A DNA stretch of 36,402 nucleotides from Acidobacteriota bacterium (GCA_022828085.1 JAJEIY010000079.1:1-36402); one strand, 5' to 3'. Positions 1-8,426 are shown, numbered from the stretch's first letter. Numbers and translations are program-made. The notes: generated by a model not told the origin, from the letters alone.

Positions 1-657
1 GCCGGAAGAACGATTCAACCCCGTGTCAACACATGCCGCGGAATGGCCCCGCGGTCGGGAACACGGGAGAACCGGTGTCCGAAAGAGCCGCCGAAAATCG
101 GCCCTGACCGGCCCTAAGTCGCCGATTCAGCGGCCGATGCCGCACACCGCCGAAATCCGTGTATCACCTCCCATATCACTCTTGCGGTACGCGGTTCGCC
201 GCCTCAAGCACGGGCGCGGTCGCCGACGCCCGTTCCGTCGTTCCCGCACCGTCCCAGGGGCCAAAGGCCCCTCTGTCCGCGGCGATCTGGGCGGTGAATT
301 CGGGGTGCCGCAGTGGATTACGGCCCGTTTTCGCCCGTTTTCCCGCGAAAACGACCGGAATTGGCCGACCGAGAGAAGCGAAGACGCATCTCACGAGGTC
401 CTCGGGAACCGTGCCGGGGGTAGCGGAACGGCGTCCTTCCCTCCGTCAGATCGCCCGAGATCCGAGAATCAGTTGATCTCGTGTTGATCCCGGGTCTTCC
501 CGAAGGCTCCCGCAGCCTCCGAAAGATGGTCGTCTAGGAAAGCCGGCGTGGCGCAGGATCAGGCCGGTCAACCTGCGGGAGGCCCCGGCTCAGCCGCACC
601 GATCTCGCACCGGATAGCCGCGTCACAGGTAACTCGATACGGACGCGTACAAGGGAA
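1..657. other. intergenic stretch, no gene supported
   Basis: No reading frame here has convincing protein character. The open frames are Arg/Pro/Ser-rich in the way expected of GC-rich non-coding DNA, and none has a clear ribosome binding site. The stretch lies downstream of the leftward lipoprotein gene and its terminator hairpin. It may hold the end or promoter region of a gene outside the window, but I cannot identify one. Confidence 0.5.
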
Positions 658-687
658 GAACCCCGGGGCCATACGGCCCCGGGGTTC
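658..687 (-). terminator. rho-independent-type terminator of the lipoprotein gene
   Basis: A perfect 13-bp inverted repeat (GAACCCCGGGGCC, loop ATAC on the + strand, GGCCCCGGGGTTC) lies about 40 bp beyond the stop codon of the leftward lipoprotein gene. On the minus strand it is followed by TTCCCTT, a weak U-rich tail. The very stable stem and its position support termination. Confidence 0.75.
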
Positions 688-724
688 CGGTTCGCTTCCG
701 AAGAATCAGATCAGAGACAAACCC

Positions 725-2758
725 CTACTTGATCGTGCACTTGGCGAAGGCGCCGATCCAGCCACCTGTCCGGTTGCCGCCCGACTCCGCCTGAAGAAGA
801 TTGAGACCGGCACTTGGCCCGGACGCGGTAGCAGCCGCCACCCAGGTTTGGTGATCGTCCGCCCGGTAGCGGCCCATCTCGCCGTCGGCGTCCCATTCGC
901 AACTGACGGTCACCATGCGCGTGGTCGTGCAGCCGAAGAGGCCGTCCGCGAACAGAACCTCGTAGTCCTCGGACCACTTGGCGTCACATCCGTCGCCGCC
1001 GTCGTCGTCGGTGCAGGCGTTGGCGTCATCGGCAGTGACGTAGTTGTCGGCCTTGCCGTCCGAGTTGCCCGTGACAACTCGTTCGTCTACGCCCGTGGTG
1101 GCCGTATTGTCGGTGCTGCGCACCAAGTCAACCTTGCCGAAGTCGCCCATGGTGGGGTCGTTGTCCTTGTCACGGAGCAGCTTCCAGATGACATCCAAGT
1201 TGTTGTTATCGCCATCGTCCTGGAAGGCGGTACCGACCGTGGTGACCGCGGCCAGATCGTAGAGGTCGTTCGGCCCGCCCATCCCGGGAGTGGTGTCGGT
1301 GGCCGACTTCCGGATCTTGCCGTCCAGGTCGTCGTCGAACCAAAGGGTCTTGAAGCGGTCCATGCTGGCGCCGCGAACGCTGGCCCGCCACATCTCGACG
1401 TTCCCCTCGTTGACGCCACCGGTGGTGTCGTCGATCACGACTTGCGCCTGCCCCCGCTCGGAACTCGCGACGGAGCCGTTGCCGTCAAGGTCCTCATTGC
1501 CCCAGCCGCCAGCGAGAGCCTGATCCACTTCGTCCTCGAACAGGTCGCAGACGCTCATTGCCATCGAGTCGGTGGCCATGAGATCCATGGAGTCGCACGT
1601 CAGATCCTCAAAGGGATCGTCGATCTCGTCCCATTCCACCGAGCCCCAGGCAACTGCCGAATCCTTGGCCGCGACCTCGATGCTGTAACCGCCGAGATAG
1701 TTGGCACCGTCAGCGACGACACGGAAGCAGTTCGCCGGCCGGTGGTTCTCGCCGATCGTCTCGCCGTAGCTGGTGGCCGCGTAGCAGGCGCTCGGGTTGG
1801 CCGCGTTGCCAATCGGGTTCGTCCCGTCCGCCGCTACGTTGTCGTCCATTCGGATCTGGATGCCATCACCATAGCCGTGGTTGTCGTTCCAGGTCGAAGC
1901 AGTAGCAGACTTGACCTTGTCCAGGTTGAGCGCCTTGTCGGAGCCCTTGGCGGCATCCGGGCCCGAGACGCTGTAGTTCCGGCCCTTCGCAACGCCGGAG
2001 AACTTGTGCTTCACGGTCATCGCGGCAGTGGAACTGGTCACCCAGCCGGCGTCAATCCCGTCGGTCGTCGTCGGATCCGCAGCATCGTCGCCATCGAGGT
2101 CAAAGACATCGTTGTCGACGAGACCCACATTCAGCATGGCCTCCGGCATCCAGCCCGCGCACACAGGGGAGTCCTCGAGCGTGATCGGCGGCGGCGCATC
2201 ACCGTCGGCACACGCGAACGGCCCGCAGGTCACGAGCGTCGCATCCCCGATCGGAAGCGGAACCTGGTTGGCCCCGATCTCAACCGGCTGGACCGCGAAG
2301 GTCGCGCCGGTCGTGACCACCATGCTCTGCAGCGCGTTCCAGTCGACGTACTTGAAAGGCATGTTCTCGCCCGGGACGAGCCCGATCGGGCTGGCGCCCG
2401 GCATGAAGGTCGCGGACACGATGGCCGGCATGTTCACCGACACGCCCATGTCGTCGTTGACCGCCGCCATGGCCGTGGCCTCGTCGTCGTCCTTGTCCGG
2501 AACCATCGGGAACTCACCGTCCGGCACCATGAACTCCACCATGAATGGAGTCGGCTCGGGTTCCGGCTCGGGCTCGGGTTCCGGCTCGGGCTCGGGTTCC
2601 GGCTCCGGCTCAGGAGCTGGCGGCGGCGGAGCCGGTGCCGGCGTCGTCGCCGTCTCGTCGTCGCCACAGCCTGTGAGCACGAGACCGGCACTCAGGAACA
2701 TGGCAAGAAGGAGAATCAGCCCGCGCATAGGGACTGACTTCCTCGTGATCTGCGTCAT
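725..2758 (-). CDS. acidic lipoprotein with Glu-Pro repeat and EF-hand-like loop
   Basis: Unrecognised 677-residue lipoprotein. The N-terminus has a basic stretch, a hydrophobic core and a lipobox L-T-G-C with the lipidated Cys at residue 31, so export and lipid anchoring are expected. An Ala/Pro linker and a run of about ten Glu-Pro pairs (residues about 48-69) follow. The rest is rich in Asp and Gly and contains a canonical EF-hand-type loop, DLDGNGSVASSE, at residues 423-434, plus further Asp clusters such as DDDLDGK and DLDGDD, which suggest calcium binding. Several Cys residues in the mature part may form disulfides. The start is chosen because AGGAGGT lies 7 bases upstream; a second Met at residue 11 also has a GAGG upstream and would give a conventional 20-residue signal. 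The gene is monocistronic and is followed by a strong hairpin. Function is unknown; a cell-surface structural or binding role is inference. Confidence 0.85.
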   Translation of the reverse strand: MTQITRKSVPMRGLILLLAMFLSAGLVLTGCGDDETATTPAPAPPPPAPEPEPEPEPEPEPEPEPEPEPTPFMVEFMVPDGEFPMVPDKDDDEATAMAAVNDDMGVSVNMPAIVSATFMPGASPIGLVPGENMPFKYVDWNALQSMVVTTGATFAVQPVEIGANQVPLPIGDATLVTCGPFACADGDAPPPITLEDSPVCAGWMPEAMLNVGLVDNDVFDLDGDDAADPTTTDGIDAGWVTSSTAAMTVKHKFSGVAKGRNYSVSGPDAAKGSDKALNLDKVKSATASTWNDNHGYGDGIQIRMDDNVAADGTNPIGNAANPSACYAATSYGETIGENHRPANCFRVVADGANYLGGYSIEVAAKDSAVAWGSVEWDEIDDPFEDLTCDSMDLMATDSMAMSVCDLFEDEVDQALAGGWGNEDLDGNGSVASSERGQAQVVIDDTTGGVNEGNVEMWRASVRGASMDRFKTLWFDDDLDGKIRKSATDTTPGMGGPNDLYDLAAVTTVGTAFQDDGDNNNLDVIWKLLRDKDNDPTMGDFGKVDLVRSTDNTATTGVDERVVTGNSDGKADNYVTADDANACTDDDGGDGCDAKWSEDYEVLFADGLFGCTTTRMVTVSCEWDADGEMGRYRADDHQTWVAAATASGPSAGLNLLQAESGGNRTGGWIGAFAKCTIK
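2552..2612 (-). repeat. Glu-Pro coding tandem repeat (18-bp unit)
   Basis: An 18-bp unit, GGCTCGGGCTCGGGTTCC on the + strand, is repeated about three times inside the lipoprotein gene and encodes the (Glu-Pro)n spacer behind the lipid anchor. Near-identical units make this a likely site of length variation by slippage. Confidence 0.85.
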
Positions 2759-2762
2759 TTCG

Positions 2763-2777
2763 CCTACCTCCTGTAGG
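2763..2777 (-). promoter_or_regulatory. ribosome binding site in a CCTAC/GTAGG mini-hairpin
   Basis: On the minus strand CCTAC-AGGAG-GTAGG places the Shine-Dalgarno core in the loop of a 5-bp dyad, ending 4 bases before the lipoprotein ATG. A near-copy lies about 76 bp upstream in the leader (2839-2853). Confidence 0.6.
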
Positions 2778-2838
2778 GCGTTATTGGGACAGGTTCGGCG
2801 CCCCCTTGGGGGGCCAAGCGCCGTCTCGTGTGATTCTT

Positions 2839-2853
2839 CCTACCTCCAGTAGG
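2839..2853 (-). repeat. second copy of the CCTAC-nGGAG-GTAGG element
   Basis: CCTAC-TGGAG-GTAGG on the minus strand differs by one base from the element at the lipoprotein start. No ATG follows at a useful distance, so this copy is not an obvious start site. Between the two copies lies a hairpin (CTTGG-CCCC-CCAAG with flanking GGCG/CGCC, about 2800-2826). The leader may be a regulatory RNA or simply a duplication. Confidence 0.5.
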
Positions 2854-3047
2854 ACAGGGATTACCGATGCGTTCCCGCACCCGCCATCCGGGCGGCAAGT
2901 ATATGCGGCTCCGGGGCAAGGGGCAAGAACCCAGCGTCGAAAACCTTCGAACGCACCCTGTCCGTGGAGCGGGCAGAGGTGGCCGGGGCGAACATGCGCG
3001 CTAACTCCATCACATCCAATTCGGGAATGTCAAGAAGCAAGAGCATG

Positions 3048-3088
3048 AAAAAGGGCGCTCGCCGGGGCAGCACGTCCCCGGCAAGCGC
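3048..3088 (-). terminator. rho-independent terminator downstream of tRNA-Pro
   Basis: On the minus strand the hairpin GCGCTTGCCGGGG / CCCCGGCGAGCGC (8-base loop) is followed by CC and then five T residues. It lies about 150 bp beyond the tRNA-Pro 3' end in the same direction, with no open gene between, so it most likely ends the tRNA transcript. Confidence 0.8.
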
Positions 3089-3239
3089 GCCGGAATATAC
3101 ACGTTTTGGCCCATGGGTGAGTGCGGGTAGGTAGGCGCCCGGTCCCTGGCGGGAAGGGCGGATTGGAAAGGTGCGTCCGGGGGAGCCGAATGCCATGGCC
3201 GCCTCAGGGCCCGGAACCCGTCCACAAGGACGGGCCGCG

Positions 3240-3313
3240 TCGGGGCGGCAGGATTTGAACCTGCGACCCCCTGATCCCGAACCAGGTGCTCTGCCAGACT
3301 GAGCCACGCCCCG
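3240..3313 (-). tRNA. tRNA-Pro (anticodon CGG)
   Basis: A complete cloverleaf of 74 nt reads on the minus strand. The acceptor stem is CGGGGCG/CGCCCCG with discriminator A, the D-stem is GCTC/GAGC, the anticodon stem CCTGG/TCAGG carries loop TTCGGGA (anticodon CGG, reading CCG), and the T-arm GCAGG-TTCAAAT-CCTGC is standard. CCA is not encoded. TACAAT at 3327-3332 (minus strand) sits where a -10 box would be. tRNA genes are common integration targets and this one borders the accessory region, but I found no second copy of its 3' end in the window. Confidence 0.95.
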
Positions 3314-3561
3314 GCGGCCGGGTGGCATTGTAGCCGGGGAACCCTCCGGGAAGCGGCGGTTCGACGGCCCGTACGCCGGCCGGCGCCGCGCTTCCCTGGC
3401 GGCATCAGCAGTACGTACGGATTGGCGGGCAATCACGAATCTCAGGACCGGGAACTACAGACAACAACGAACCCGGGGCCGGCCGGTTCTCGGCTGCCCG
3501 CCGTCAGGAGCGGCTCTGCGGGAGAAACGCTCAGCCGGCCGGCCGGCCCGCGATCCCGTCG

Positions 3562-3903
3562 TCAGGAGCCGAAGAAGCGCACCAGAATGGCGGTGAGGGT
3601 GGGAACCGCCAGGAAGAGCGCCGCCCAGATCAGGCGAACCTCGCGCTTCAGCACCGCGACATCCGTGGTGAGGGTCGCGACATCCGTCTTGAGCGTCTCG
3701 AGGTTCTCGAGCCGGTTCTCCACGTTCTGGAGACGGTTCTCCAACCGTTCCAAGGTGGTCGCCAGCCCCTGGATCTGCGCGCCGAGCTGCGTGACCACGC
3801 TCTGGCCAGCCATGGACTCCATTTCCCGCACCGCAGTATAGGCTGCTGCCGGTTCCACCCCGGCGGCCAGCAGGGCGCGAAACAGGGCGCCGCCCGCGGG
3901 TTG
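3562..3903 (-). pseudogene. 5'-truncated coiled-coil/membrane-anchor gene (copy A)
   Basis: The frame encodes the same protein end as the intact gene at 13781-14248: a heptad-rich Leu/Glu/Asn coiled coil followed by a C-terminal membrane segment (AALFLAVPTLTAILVRFFGS). The deletion at about 3904-3913 removed the N-terminus, the ATG and the ribosome binding site. The only remaining start in frame is a GTG (Val of VEPAAAY, at 3858) with no Shine-Dalgarno sequence. A 4-residue unit (LEDR) of the intact coiled coil is absent here. It is most likely a non-expressed remnant; an internally started 98-residue protein cannot be excluded. Confidence 0.75.
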
Positions 3904-3913
3904 GGAGTTCGGT

Positions 3914-3980
3914 GTGAGCCGGGCGCGTCGTAAGGCTGGAGAACGTCACGACGTGCGCGGTGCGGAGCACCGCGCGTGCC
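3914..3980. repeat. structured intergenic repeat (hairpin array)
   Basis: Consecutive dyads: GCGCGTCGT…ACGACGTGCGC, then GCGCGGTGC-GGA-GCACCGCGC, then a degenerate GCCGACC element. The same array occurs at 14441-14537 with AAA replacing GGA in the loop. It looks like a REP-like repetitive extragenic element. Confidence 0.65.
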
Positions 3981-3984
3981 GACC

Positions 3985-4125
3985 AGAGGGCGGGAAGCAG
4001 CGATCTACAAGATAGCCTATATATGTCGATAAATCATCGAGTTATGTTCGTCTTACACGTTACGCGACGGCTCAACTATCATCTTGCCTATCACTCCCGC
4101 ATTTTGTTGGAAGTGTGAGGCCATC
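3985..4125. other. AT-rich patch in a GC-rich window
   Basis: About 130 bp with clearly lower GC than its surroundings, including TAGCCTATATATG and a dyad TCGAT-AAATC-ATCGA. It lies between the truncated repeat copy and the 3' end of the leftward restriction gene set. No gene is seen. It could be a recombination junction, a protein-binding site or a leftover of different DNA. Confidence 0.4.
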
Positions 4126-4143
4126 AAGGGAACGGTTGAACGG

Positions 4144-4377
4144 TCAAACGGCCACTCCGACGTCCTCCGGGTCCTCCGAGAATTCGCGCACGACGAACTT
4201 CCGCAGATTCCATTTGCGGTGCTCATCCTTTGAGGCCCCTAGGGGCAGCGGCACCCGAGCGATCCGGGCGGCGGTCCCGTAGTCCTTCGCTGCGATGGCG
4301 CGGTGCCATGCGACCTCGCGCTCGGCCGGTTCTTGTGGTGGATCGTCCTCGGTCTTCGTTGCTGCAGGGATGGTCAT
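4144..4377 (-). CDS. small hypothetical protein, 77 aa
   Basis: Unrecognised soluble 77-residue protein with a charged N-terminus (KTEDDPPQEPAERE), a helical middle (AWHRAIAAKDYGTAARIARV) and an acidic C-terminal end. Residue composition and choice of frame look like real coding sequence. ATG at 4377 is the only sensible start, but no clear ribosome binding site precedes it. It is the last of three leftward genes behind the MmeI-type enzyme, 89 bp after the beta-barrel-like protein. A role linked to the restriction system is possible from position only. Confidence 0.5.
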   Translation of the reverse strand: MTIPAATKTEDDPPQEPAEREVAWHRAIAAKDYGTAARIARVPLPLGASKDEHRKWNLRKFVVREFSEDPEDVGVAV

Positions 4378-4466
4378 CGGGATTCGGACTGTACAGCCTG
4401 TTGGGCCTATACCAAAGCCGACGGCAAGGGCACTCCGACGATTCCCTTCCGCCCCGCCGCAGAAGA

Positions 4467-4904
4467 TCAGAACGAGATGTAACCGCCGAGCTGCAGGAGC
4501 ACGATCGAACCTCCGCCCGCCACGGCTCCGCGGTTCACGATGAAGCGTGCGCCGTATCGCCGTCCGAGAGTCAGGCTCCCGCCCACGTTGTGGGAGACCT
4601 CGCCGCCGTCGTATTCCAGTCCGCCCCGCAAGGCAGGACGTACCAACCAACCCGAACGCCCCAGCCGTACGGATGCCCCGAGGCGGCTGGCCGACCCCGC
4701 CAGGTCCACGCAGCGATACGTCTCGACCATCCCGTAAGCGGACACCGGTCCGGCAATCCGACCCTCGACGCCGACGTAGTGTCCGGGGCAGGCGTTGCTG
4801 TTGCCTCCGCTGATGCCGGCTTCCAGGACGAACCGTCCCGGTGTTTCCTGCGCCTCCGTCGACACGGGCAGCCCCAGCAAACACAACGCCAGCAGGTTCC
4901 GCAT
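4467..4904 (-). CDS. secreted beta-barrel-like protein, 145 aa
   Basis: An 18-residue signal peptide (MRNLLALCLLGLPVSTEA, cleavage before QETPG) is followed by alternating polar/hydrophobic strands rich in Gly, Arg and Tyr, ending in LLQLGGYISF with a terminal Phe. That pattern is typical of small outer-membrane barrels. Two Cys residues (in NACPGH and YRCVDL) could form a disulfide. GGAAGGAG lies 8 bases before the ATG and sits in the 17-bp gap after the stop codon of the restriction gene, so the two are almost certainly co-transcribed. I do not recognise a family. An envelope protein is an unusual partner for a restriction enzyme; it may protect at the surface or be a passenger. Confidence 0.75.
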   Translation of the reverse strand: MRNLLALCLLGLPVSTEAQETPGRFVLEAGISGGNSNACPGHYVGVEGRIAGPVSAYGMVETYRCVDLAGSASRLGASVRLGRSGWLVRPALRGGLEYDGGEVSHNVGGSLTLGRRYGARFIVNRGAVAGGGSIVLLQLGGYISF

Positions 4905-4921
4905 CTCGATGCTCCTTCCCG

Positions 4922-7753
4922 TCAGCTGCCGGACATTCGGACGGCCCGTCGTCGTCGGCGCTTCTTCTTGCCAGCAGTGGCCAGTGGCGCACGCATCCGC
5001 TCATAGAGTGTGAAGAGGTGCTCGACGCGCTCCCGCTCCGAGGAGAACTTGCGCGGTCGATAGAGGCGGTCCACCGCGCGGTCGAGCGCCTGGTGGGCAC
5101 GGCGGAGGTCCACGGGCATGAGGTCGGGGTCGTAGAGGTCGGCGAGAGTCGCGTCCGGATGGCTGTCGCGAGCGTCGAGCACCCATTGGGCGAGGGCGTC
5201 GAGCACCGACCAGTCCTCGCTCTTCGGCGGCAGCGGGAAGGTGTTGTAGACCAGACCGATGGAGTACCGGTAGTCGCTCTTCAGCCGCCCGCCGATGTGG
5301 CGCAGCCACGCCATGTGCATGGCCGAGGTCAGGATTGCAAAGTCTGATAGCGACGCGTTCTCCAGAATCCGCACCAGATTGCTCGGGATGACGGGCGGCT
5401 CCAACCAGCCGATGGGCACATACTCGCGGCGTTCCGAACTCACCTCCGGTACGAGCAGGTAGGGCGTGGTCGGAATCGTGGTGAACGCGAAACTCGTCGG
5501 GAACTCGGCCAGGTCCCGAGTCACCGGTCTCTTGCTCGCCCTGCGGTACTCACGGACGGCCGCGATCCGACGACGGACCATTGGCAGCCGAGCGAGCTTG
5601 GTCGGCTCCGCGTCTGCCAATGCCAGAATCCAGCGCTTCTCCCCGTGCAGGTACTCCCGGGCGCCCACGAATGGCGAAAGGAGCGACGCCGCATCGGGTT
5701 CCGACTCTAAGAGGGCCGTTCTCTGATCGGAGTCGAAAATGTAGTGTCCACCGTCGATCGGTTGCGAGCCGTAGCGCAGCGCCATCATCCCGTTGATGGG
5801 ACGGCCTTCCCTGCGAACCACCAAGTGCGGATCAGCAAGGCCCCCAGCATCGAAGAGATACGGCGAGAGCACCGCGTGCACACTTTCGTGCGGGTCCCAC
5901 TTCGGGTTCTGGTATGAGAAGAGCCGCCGCACCGGTGGCACCCCCTCGCGGTCGTCCAATCCGATGATGACCACATGGACGTGCGCCATCCCCCTTGCGT
6001 CCGAGCCCCAGGCGAAGGTCCGGTGGGCGAAGGCGATCTCCAGTCCGAAGCGCGCGAACAGGATCGGCCAGAGTTGCGCCACCTGCTCTCCCTGGGTGAT
6101 CGAGTTCGTCGCAACGAAGCCGATCCGCGCCCGCTCGCCCGGCGGCCCGCTCTTCTGGATGTAACCACCCGCCGTGATGAACCACGCCGTCACGTAGTCG
6201 AGCGTCCCGCCCGTGCCGCCGAGTGCGGCGATCCGCCGGACCTGCGCCCTTTGCTCGGGTGACTGGAACTTGGCGCCCCCGAACGGAGGGTTCCCGAAGA
6301 CGAAGGAACAGTCCTTCGCCGGCAGGAGGTCCTCCCAGTCCATCTCCAAGGCATCGCCGCAGTGGACGTGCGGCGAGCGCTTCAGCGGAATGCGGGCATA
6401 GGACTGACCGAACTCGAGGCTGAGCTCGTTGTTCATCAGGTGGTCCATCATCCACAGGGCCACCTCCGCGATCCGGGCCGGGAACTCCCCGATCTCGATC
6501 CCGTAGAACTGGTCCACGTCGACCCGGGACAACGTCCCGACGTCCAACCGGGCGGCGAGCGTGCCGGTCTCGTCCCGCTCGTAGTCGAGGATCTCCCGGA
6601 TCACTTCCAGCTCCAGCCGCCGCAGCTCGCGGTAGGCGATGACCAGGAAGTTCCCGCAACCACAGGCGGGATCGAAGAACGTCAGCTCCCCGAGCCGTGT
6701 CTGGAACTGCCGGAGCCGCGGGAGACGGCCGCGCCGGAGCGCCTTGATGCGCGTGAACTCCGCCCGCAGGTCGTCGAGGAACAGCGGCTCGATCACCTTC
6801 AGGATGTTCCGCTCGGTGGTGTAGTGCGCCCCCTGCGCCCGCCGCTCCGAGGGGGCCATCACCGACTGGAAGAGCGACCCGAAGATCGCGGGAGAGATGT
6901 TCGACCAGTCGAAGCGGCAGGTGGCGAGCAGTTGCTCCCGCATCGCCGCGTCGAAGGACGGAATCGAGATTCGCTCGGCGAAGAGATCGCCGTCCACGTA
7001 GGGAAAGCGGGCCAGATCCTCGTCGAGCCTGGCGGGCCGCCCCCCCTCCGGGGTGTTCAGCACCTGGAAGAGCTGGATCAGAAGCGGCCCAAGGTCCGTC
7101 CCGTCCTCGCGGGTTCTCGTCTCCACGAAGTCCAGCAGGATGTCCCGCGGCTCGAAGAGCCCGGTGTCGTCCGCGAACAGGCAGAACACGATCCGCACGA
7201 GGAAGCGCTCGAGGTCGTGCCGGGGATAGCCGCCGTCCCGGAGCATGTCGTGGAGCCTTCCCACCAGTTCGGCGGCCTGGATGTTCGCCGGGTCCTGGTC
7301 CCGGAACGTCCGGCTCGCGAGCCCGAGGATGAAGCTGAATCTCTCGACGTTCTCGGGCAACTGGTCGAGGCGGAACGCGGCCACCTCGCGCTGGCGCAGG
7401 TCGTGAAGCTCGAAGTGCTGGAAGTCGCTGACCAGGATGTAGCGCGGACGGTCGCTCTCGCTCAGGGCGTCGAAGTAGCCCCCGGCCTGCTCGTACGCGG
7501 CCGACAGATCGCGCCCGGCGCTCTTCTGCTCGACGATCAGGACGCCCGGCCAGAAGAGGTCGATGAACCCGCTGGTGTCGTCGAGCTTCGCCACCCGCTG
7601 CTCGTAACGGGCCACCGACGCCCGGCGTACGCCGAAGATGCGGAAGAAGTCGTTGTAGAAGCTCTGGGTCTCCCCCTTCTCGTATCCGGCGTCCGCCCAT
7701 TGGCGGGCGAAGGATGCGGCGCGGGCACGAATCTCGTTCCAGGAGAGGCGCAT
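4922..7753 (-). CDS. MmeI-type (type IIG) restriction-methylation enzyme
   Basis: A 943-residue single-chain enzyme combining endonuclease, N6-adenine methyltransferase and target recognition. The N-terminal nuclease motif is D…E-x-K in FIDLFWPGVLIVEQK. A helical spacer follows, then the SAM-binding motif I FFDPACGCGNFL and catalytic motif IV FGNPPFGG (NPPF, adenine methylation). The C-terminal third matches the recognition and C-terminal region of MmeI-like proteins, ending in a Lys/Arg tail (GKKKRRRRR). Length and motif order fit the MmeI family, which usually methylates one strand of its site and needs no separate methylase or specificity subunit; none is present nearby. ATG at 7753 is chosen because conserved sequence starts there (MRLSWNEIRARA) and the upstream extension is Arg-rich noise. 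No obvious frameshift, so probably active. It is the first gene of a leftward set with the secreted barrel-like protein. Confidence 0.92.
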   Translation of the reverse strand: MRLSWNEIRARAASFARQWADAGYEKGETQSFYNDFFRIFGVRRASVARYEQRVAKLDDTSGFIDLFWPGVLIVEQKSAGRDLSAAYEQAGGYFDALSESDRPRYILVSDFQHFELHDLRQREVAAFRLDQLPENVERFSFILGLASRTFRDQDPANIQAAELVGRLHDMLRDGGYPRHDLERFLVRIVFCLFADDTGLFEPRDILLDFVETRTREDGTDLGPLLIQLFQVLNTPEGGRPARLDEDLARFPYVDGDLFAERISIPSFDAAMREQLLATCRFDWSNISPAIFGSLFQSVMAPSERRAQGAHYTTERNILKVIEPLFLDDLRAEFTRIKALRRGRLPRLRQFQTRLGELTFFDPACGCGNFLVIAYRELRRLELEVIREILDYERDETGTLAARLDVGTLSRVDVDQFYGIEIGEFPARIAEVALWMMDHLMNNELSLEFGQSYARIPLKRSPHVHCGDALEMDWEDLLPAKDCSFVFGNPPFGGAKFQSPEQRAQVRRIAALGGTGGTLDYVTAWFITAGGYIQKSGPPGERARIGFVATNSITQGEQVAQLWPILFARFGLEIAFAHRTFAWGSDARGMAHVHVVIIGLDDREGVPPVRRLFSYQNPKWDPHESVHAVLSPYLFDAGGLADPHLVVRREGRPINGMMALRYGSQPIDGGHYIFDSDQRTALLESEPDAASLLSPFVGAREYLHGEKRWILALADAEPTKLARLPMVRRRIAAVREYRRASKRPVTRDLAEFPTSFAFTTIPTTPYLLVPEVSSERREYVPIGWLEPPVIPSNLVRILENASLSDFAILTSAMHMAWLRHIGGRLKSDYRYSIGLVYNTFPLPPKSEDWSVLDALAQWVLDARDSHPDATLADLYDPDLMPVDLRRAHQALDRAVDRLYRPRKFSSERERVEHLFTLYERMRAPLATAGKKKRRRRRAVRMSGS

Positions 7754-7986
7754 GCGGCGGCGTATTGTTACAGGCGGTTCCGGCCGGGCACGCCTTCTCC
7801 TGATCACCGGCCGGCGCTGCATCGGGACACGACACCGGGTGCCCCGCCGTCGCCGCACGATTTGCCAGCCCCAGCCATCGGGCGGACCGCTTCGGCTGCG
7901 GCGCGTCCCACTATGCGGCATCCATGGCCCGTGTCTTGCTGATCGCCAGGACGTCACGACGCCTCGAAAGGAGGGTGCTGGACACC

Positions 7987-8412
7987 ATGGCAACGCGACG
8001 CCGCCTCATGACTCAGACTCCGCCGCTCCGGTTCGGGATCGCCTGCGGACTCGGCTTCGGGCTTGCGGGCGCGCTGGCCGCCAAGGTCTTCGACGACAAG
8101 CTCCCTGGGCCGGAGGCAGCCTTCCTCGGGCTGGAGCTGGCGACTGGCGTGGTCGTCGGTTTCCTGATCGGATGCCGGTTTGCGCGCTGGCTTCACCGCC
8201 GGGTCGCTCTGCGAACGATGGTCTTGACCGGGGCGATCCTCGGGTTCGCTGTCGGAATCACGTTCGCGATCGCGATGACCGCGTGGTGGACGTGGCAGTT
8301 GAACCCCCCGTTCGGAAGCACGAGTGGATTCGCAATGCTCGGACTGTGGAACGGTCTCCTGTTGGGCGTTGGCCTCGGGGAACGGCCTCCGGCCGCCGAT
8401 CCGCAAGGCTGA
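7987..8412 (+). CDS. small integral membrane protein, 141 aa
   Basis: Unrecognised protein with about four membrane segments: a Gly/Ala-rich helix at residues 15-35 (IACGLGFGLAGALAAKVF), then LELATGVVVGFLIGC, MVLTGAILGFAVGITFAIA and FAMLGLWNGLLLGVGLG. AAAGGAGG lies about 12 bases before the chosen ATG. An upstream ATG at 7924 would add 21 residues but has no ribosome binding site. The gene is divergent from the MmeI-type enzyme and convergent with the relaxase. The glycine-zipper-like helices suggest a channel or scaffold, but no function can be assigned. Confidence 0.65.
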   Translation: MATRRRLMTQTPPLRFGIACGLGFGLAGALAAKVFDDKLPGPEAAFLGLELATGVVVGFLIGCRFARWLHRRVALRTMVLTGAILGFAVGITFAIAMTAWWTWQLNPPFGSTSGFAMLGLWNGLLLGVGLGERPPAADPQG

Positions 8413-8426
8413 ACCGGGTGAAGCCG

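Larger units (their letters stand above)
3511..3980 (-). repeat. direct repeat copy A (truncated) of the 13.73-14.54 kb unit
   Basis: Positions 3511-3903 match 13730-14131 with about eight substitutions and one 12-bp gap, and 3914 onward matches 14441 onward. About 310 bp present in the other copy is missing at the junction near 3904-3913. Both copies have the same orientation and bracket about 10.2 kb carrying the restriction, mobilization and integrase genes. Confidence 0.9.

Noticed and set aside
23..487. Open frames at the left edge (up to 154 codons)
   Set aside because: Arg/Pro/Ser-rich composition, no ribosome binding site, several overlapping frames of equal quality; typical of GC-rich non-coding DNA.
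548..2737. 729-codon frame on the + strand opposite the lipoprotein
   Set aside because: It is the antisense of a gene with a clear signal peptide, lipobox and ribosome binding site; Val/Arg-rich translation mirrors that gene.
3240..3313. tRNA-Pro as the attachment site of the integrase
   Set aside because: Plausible in general, but no second copy of the tRNA 3' end was found near 11.7, 13.6 or 35-36 kb, so not claimed.
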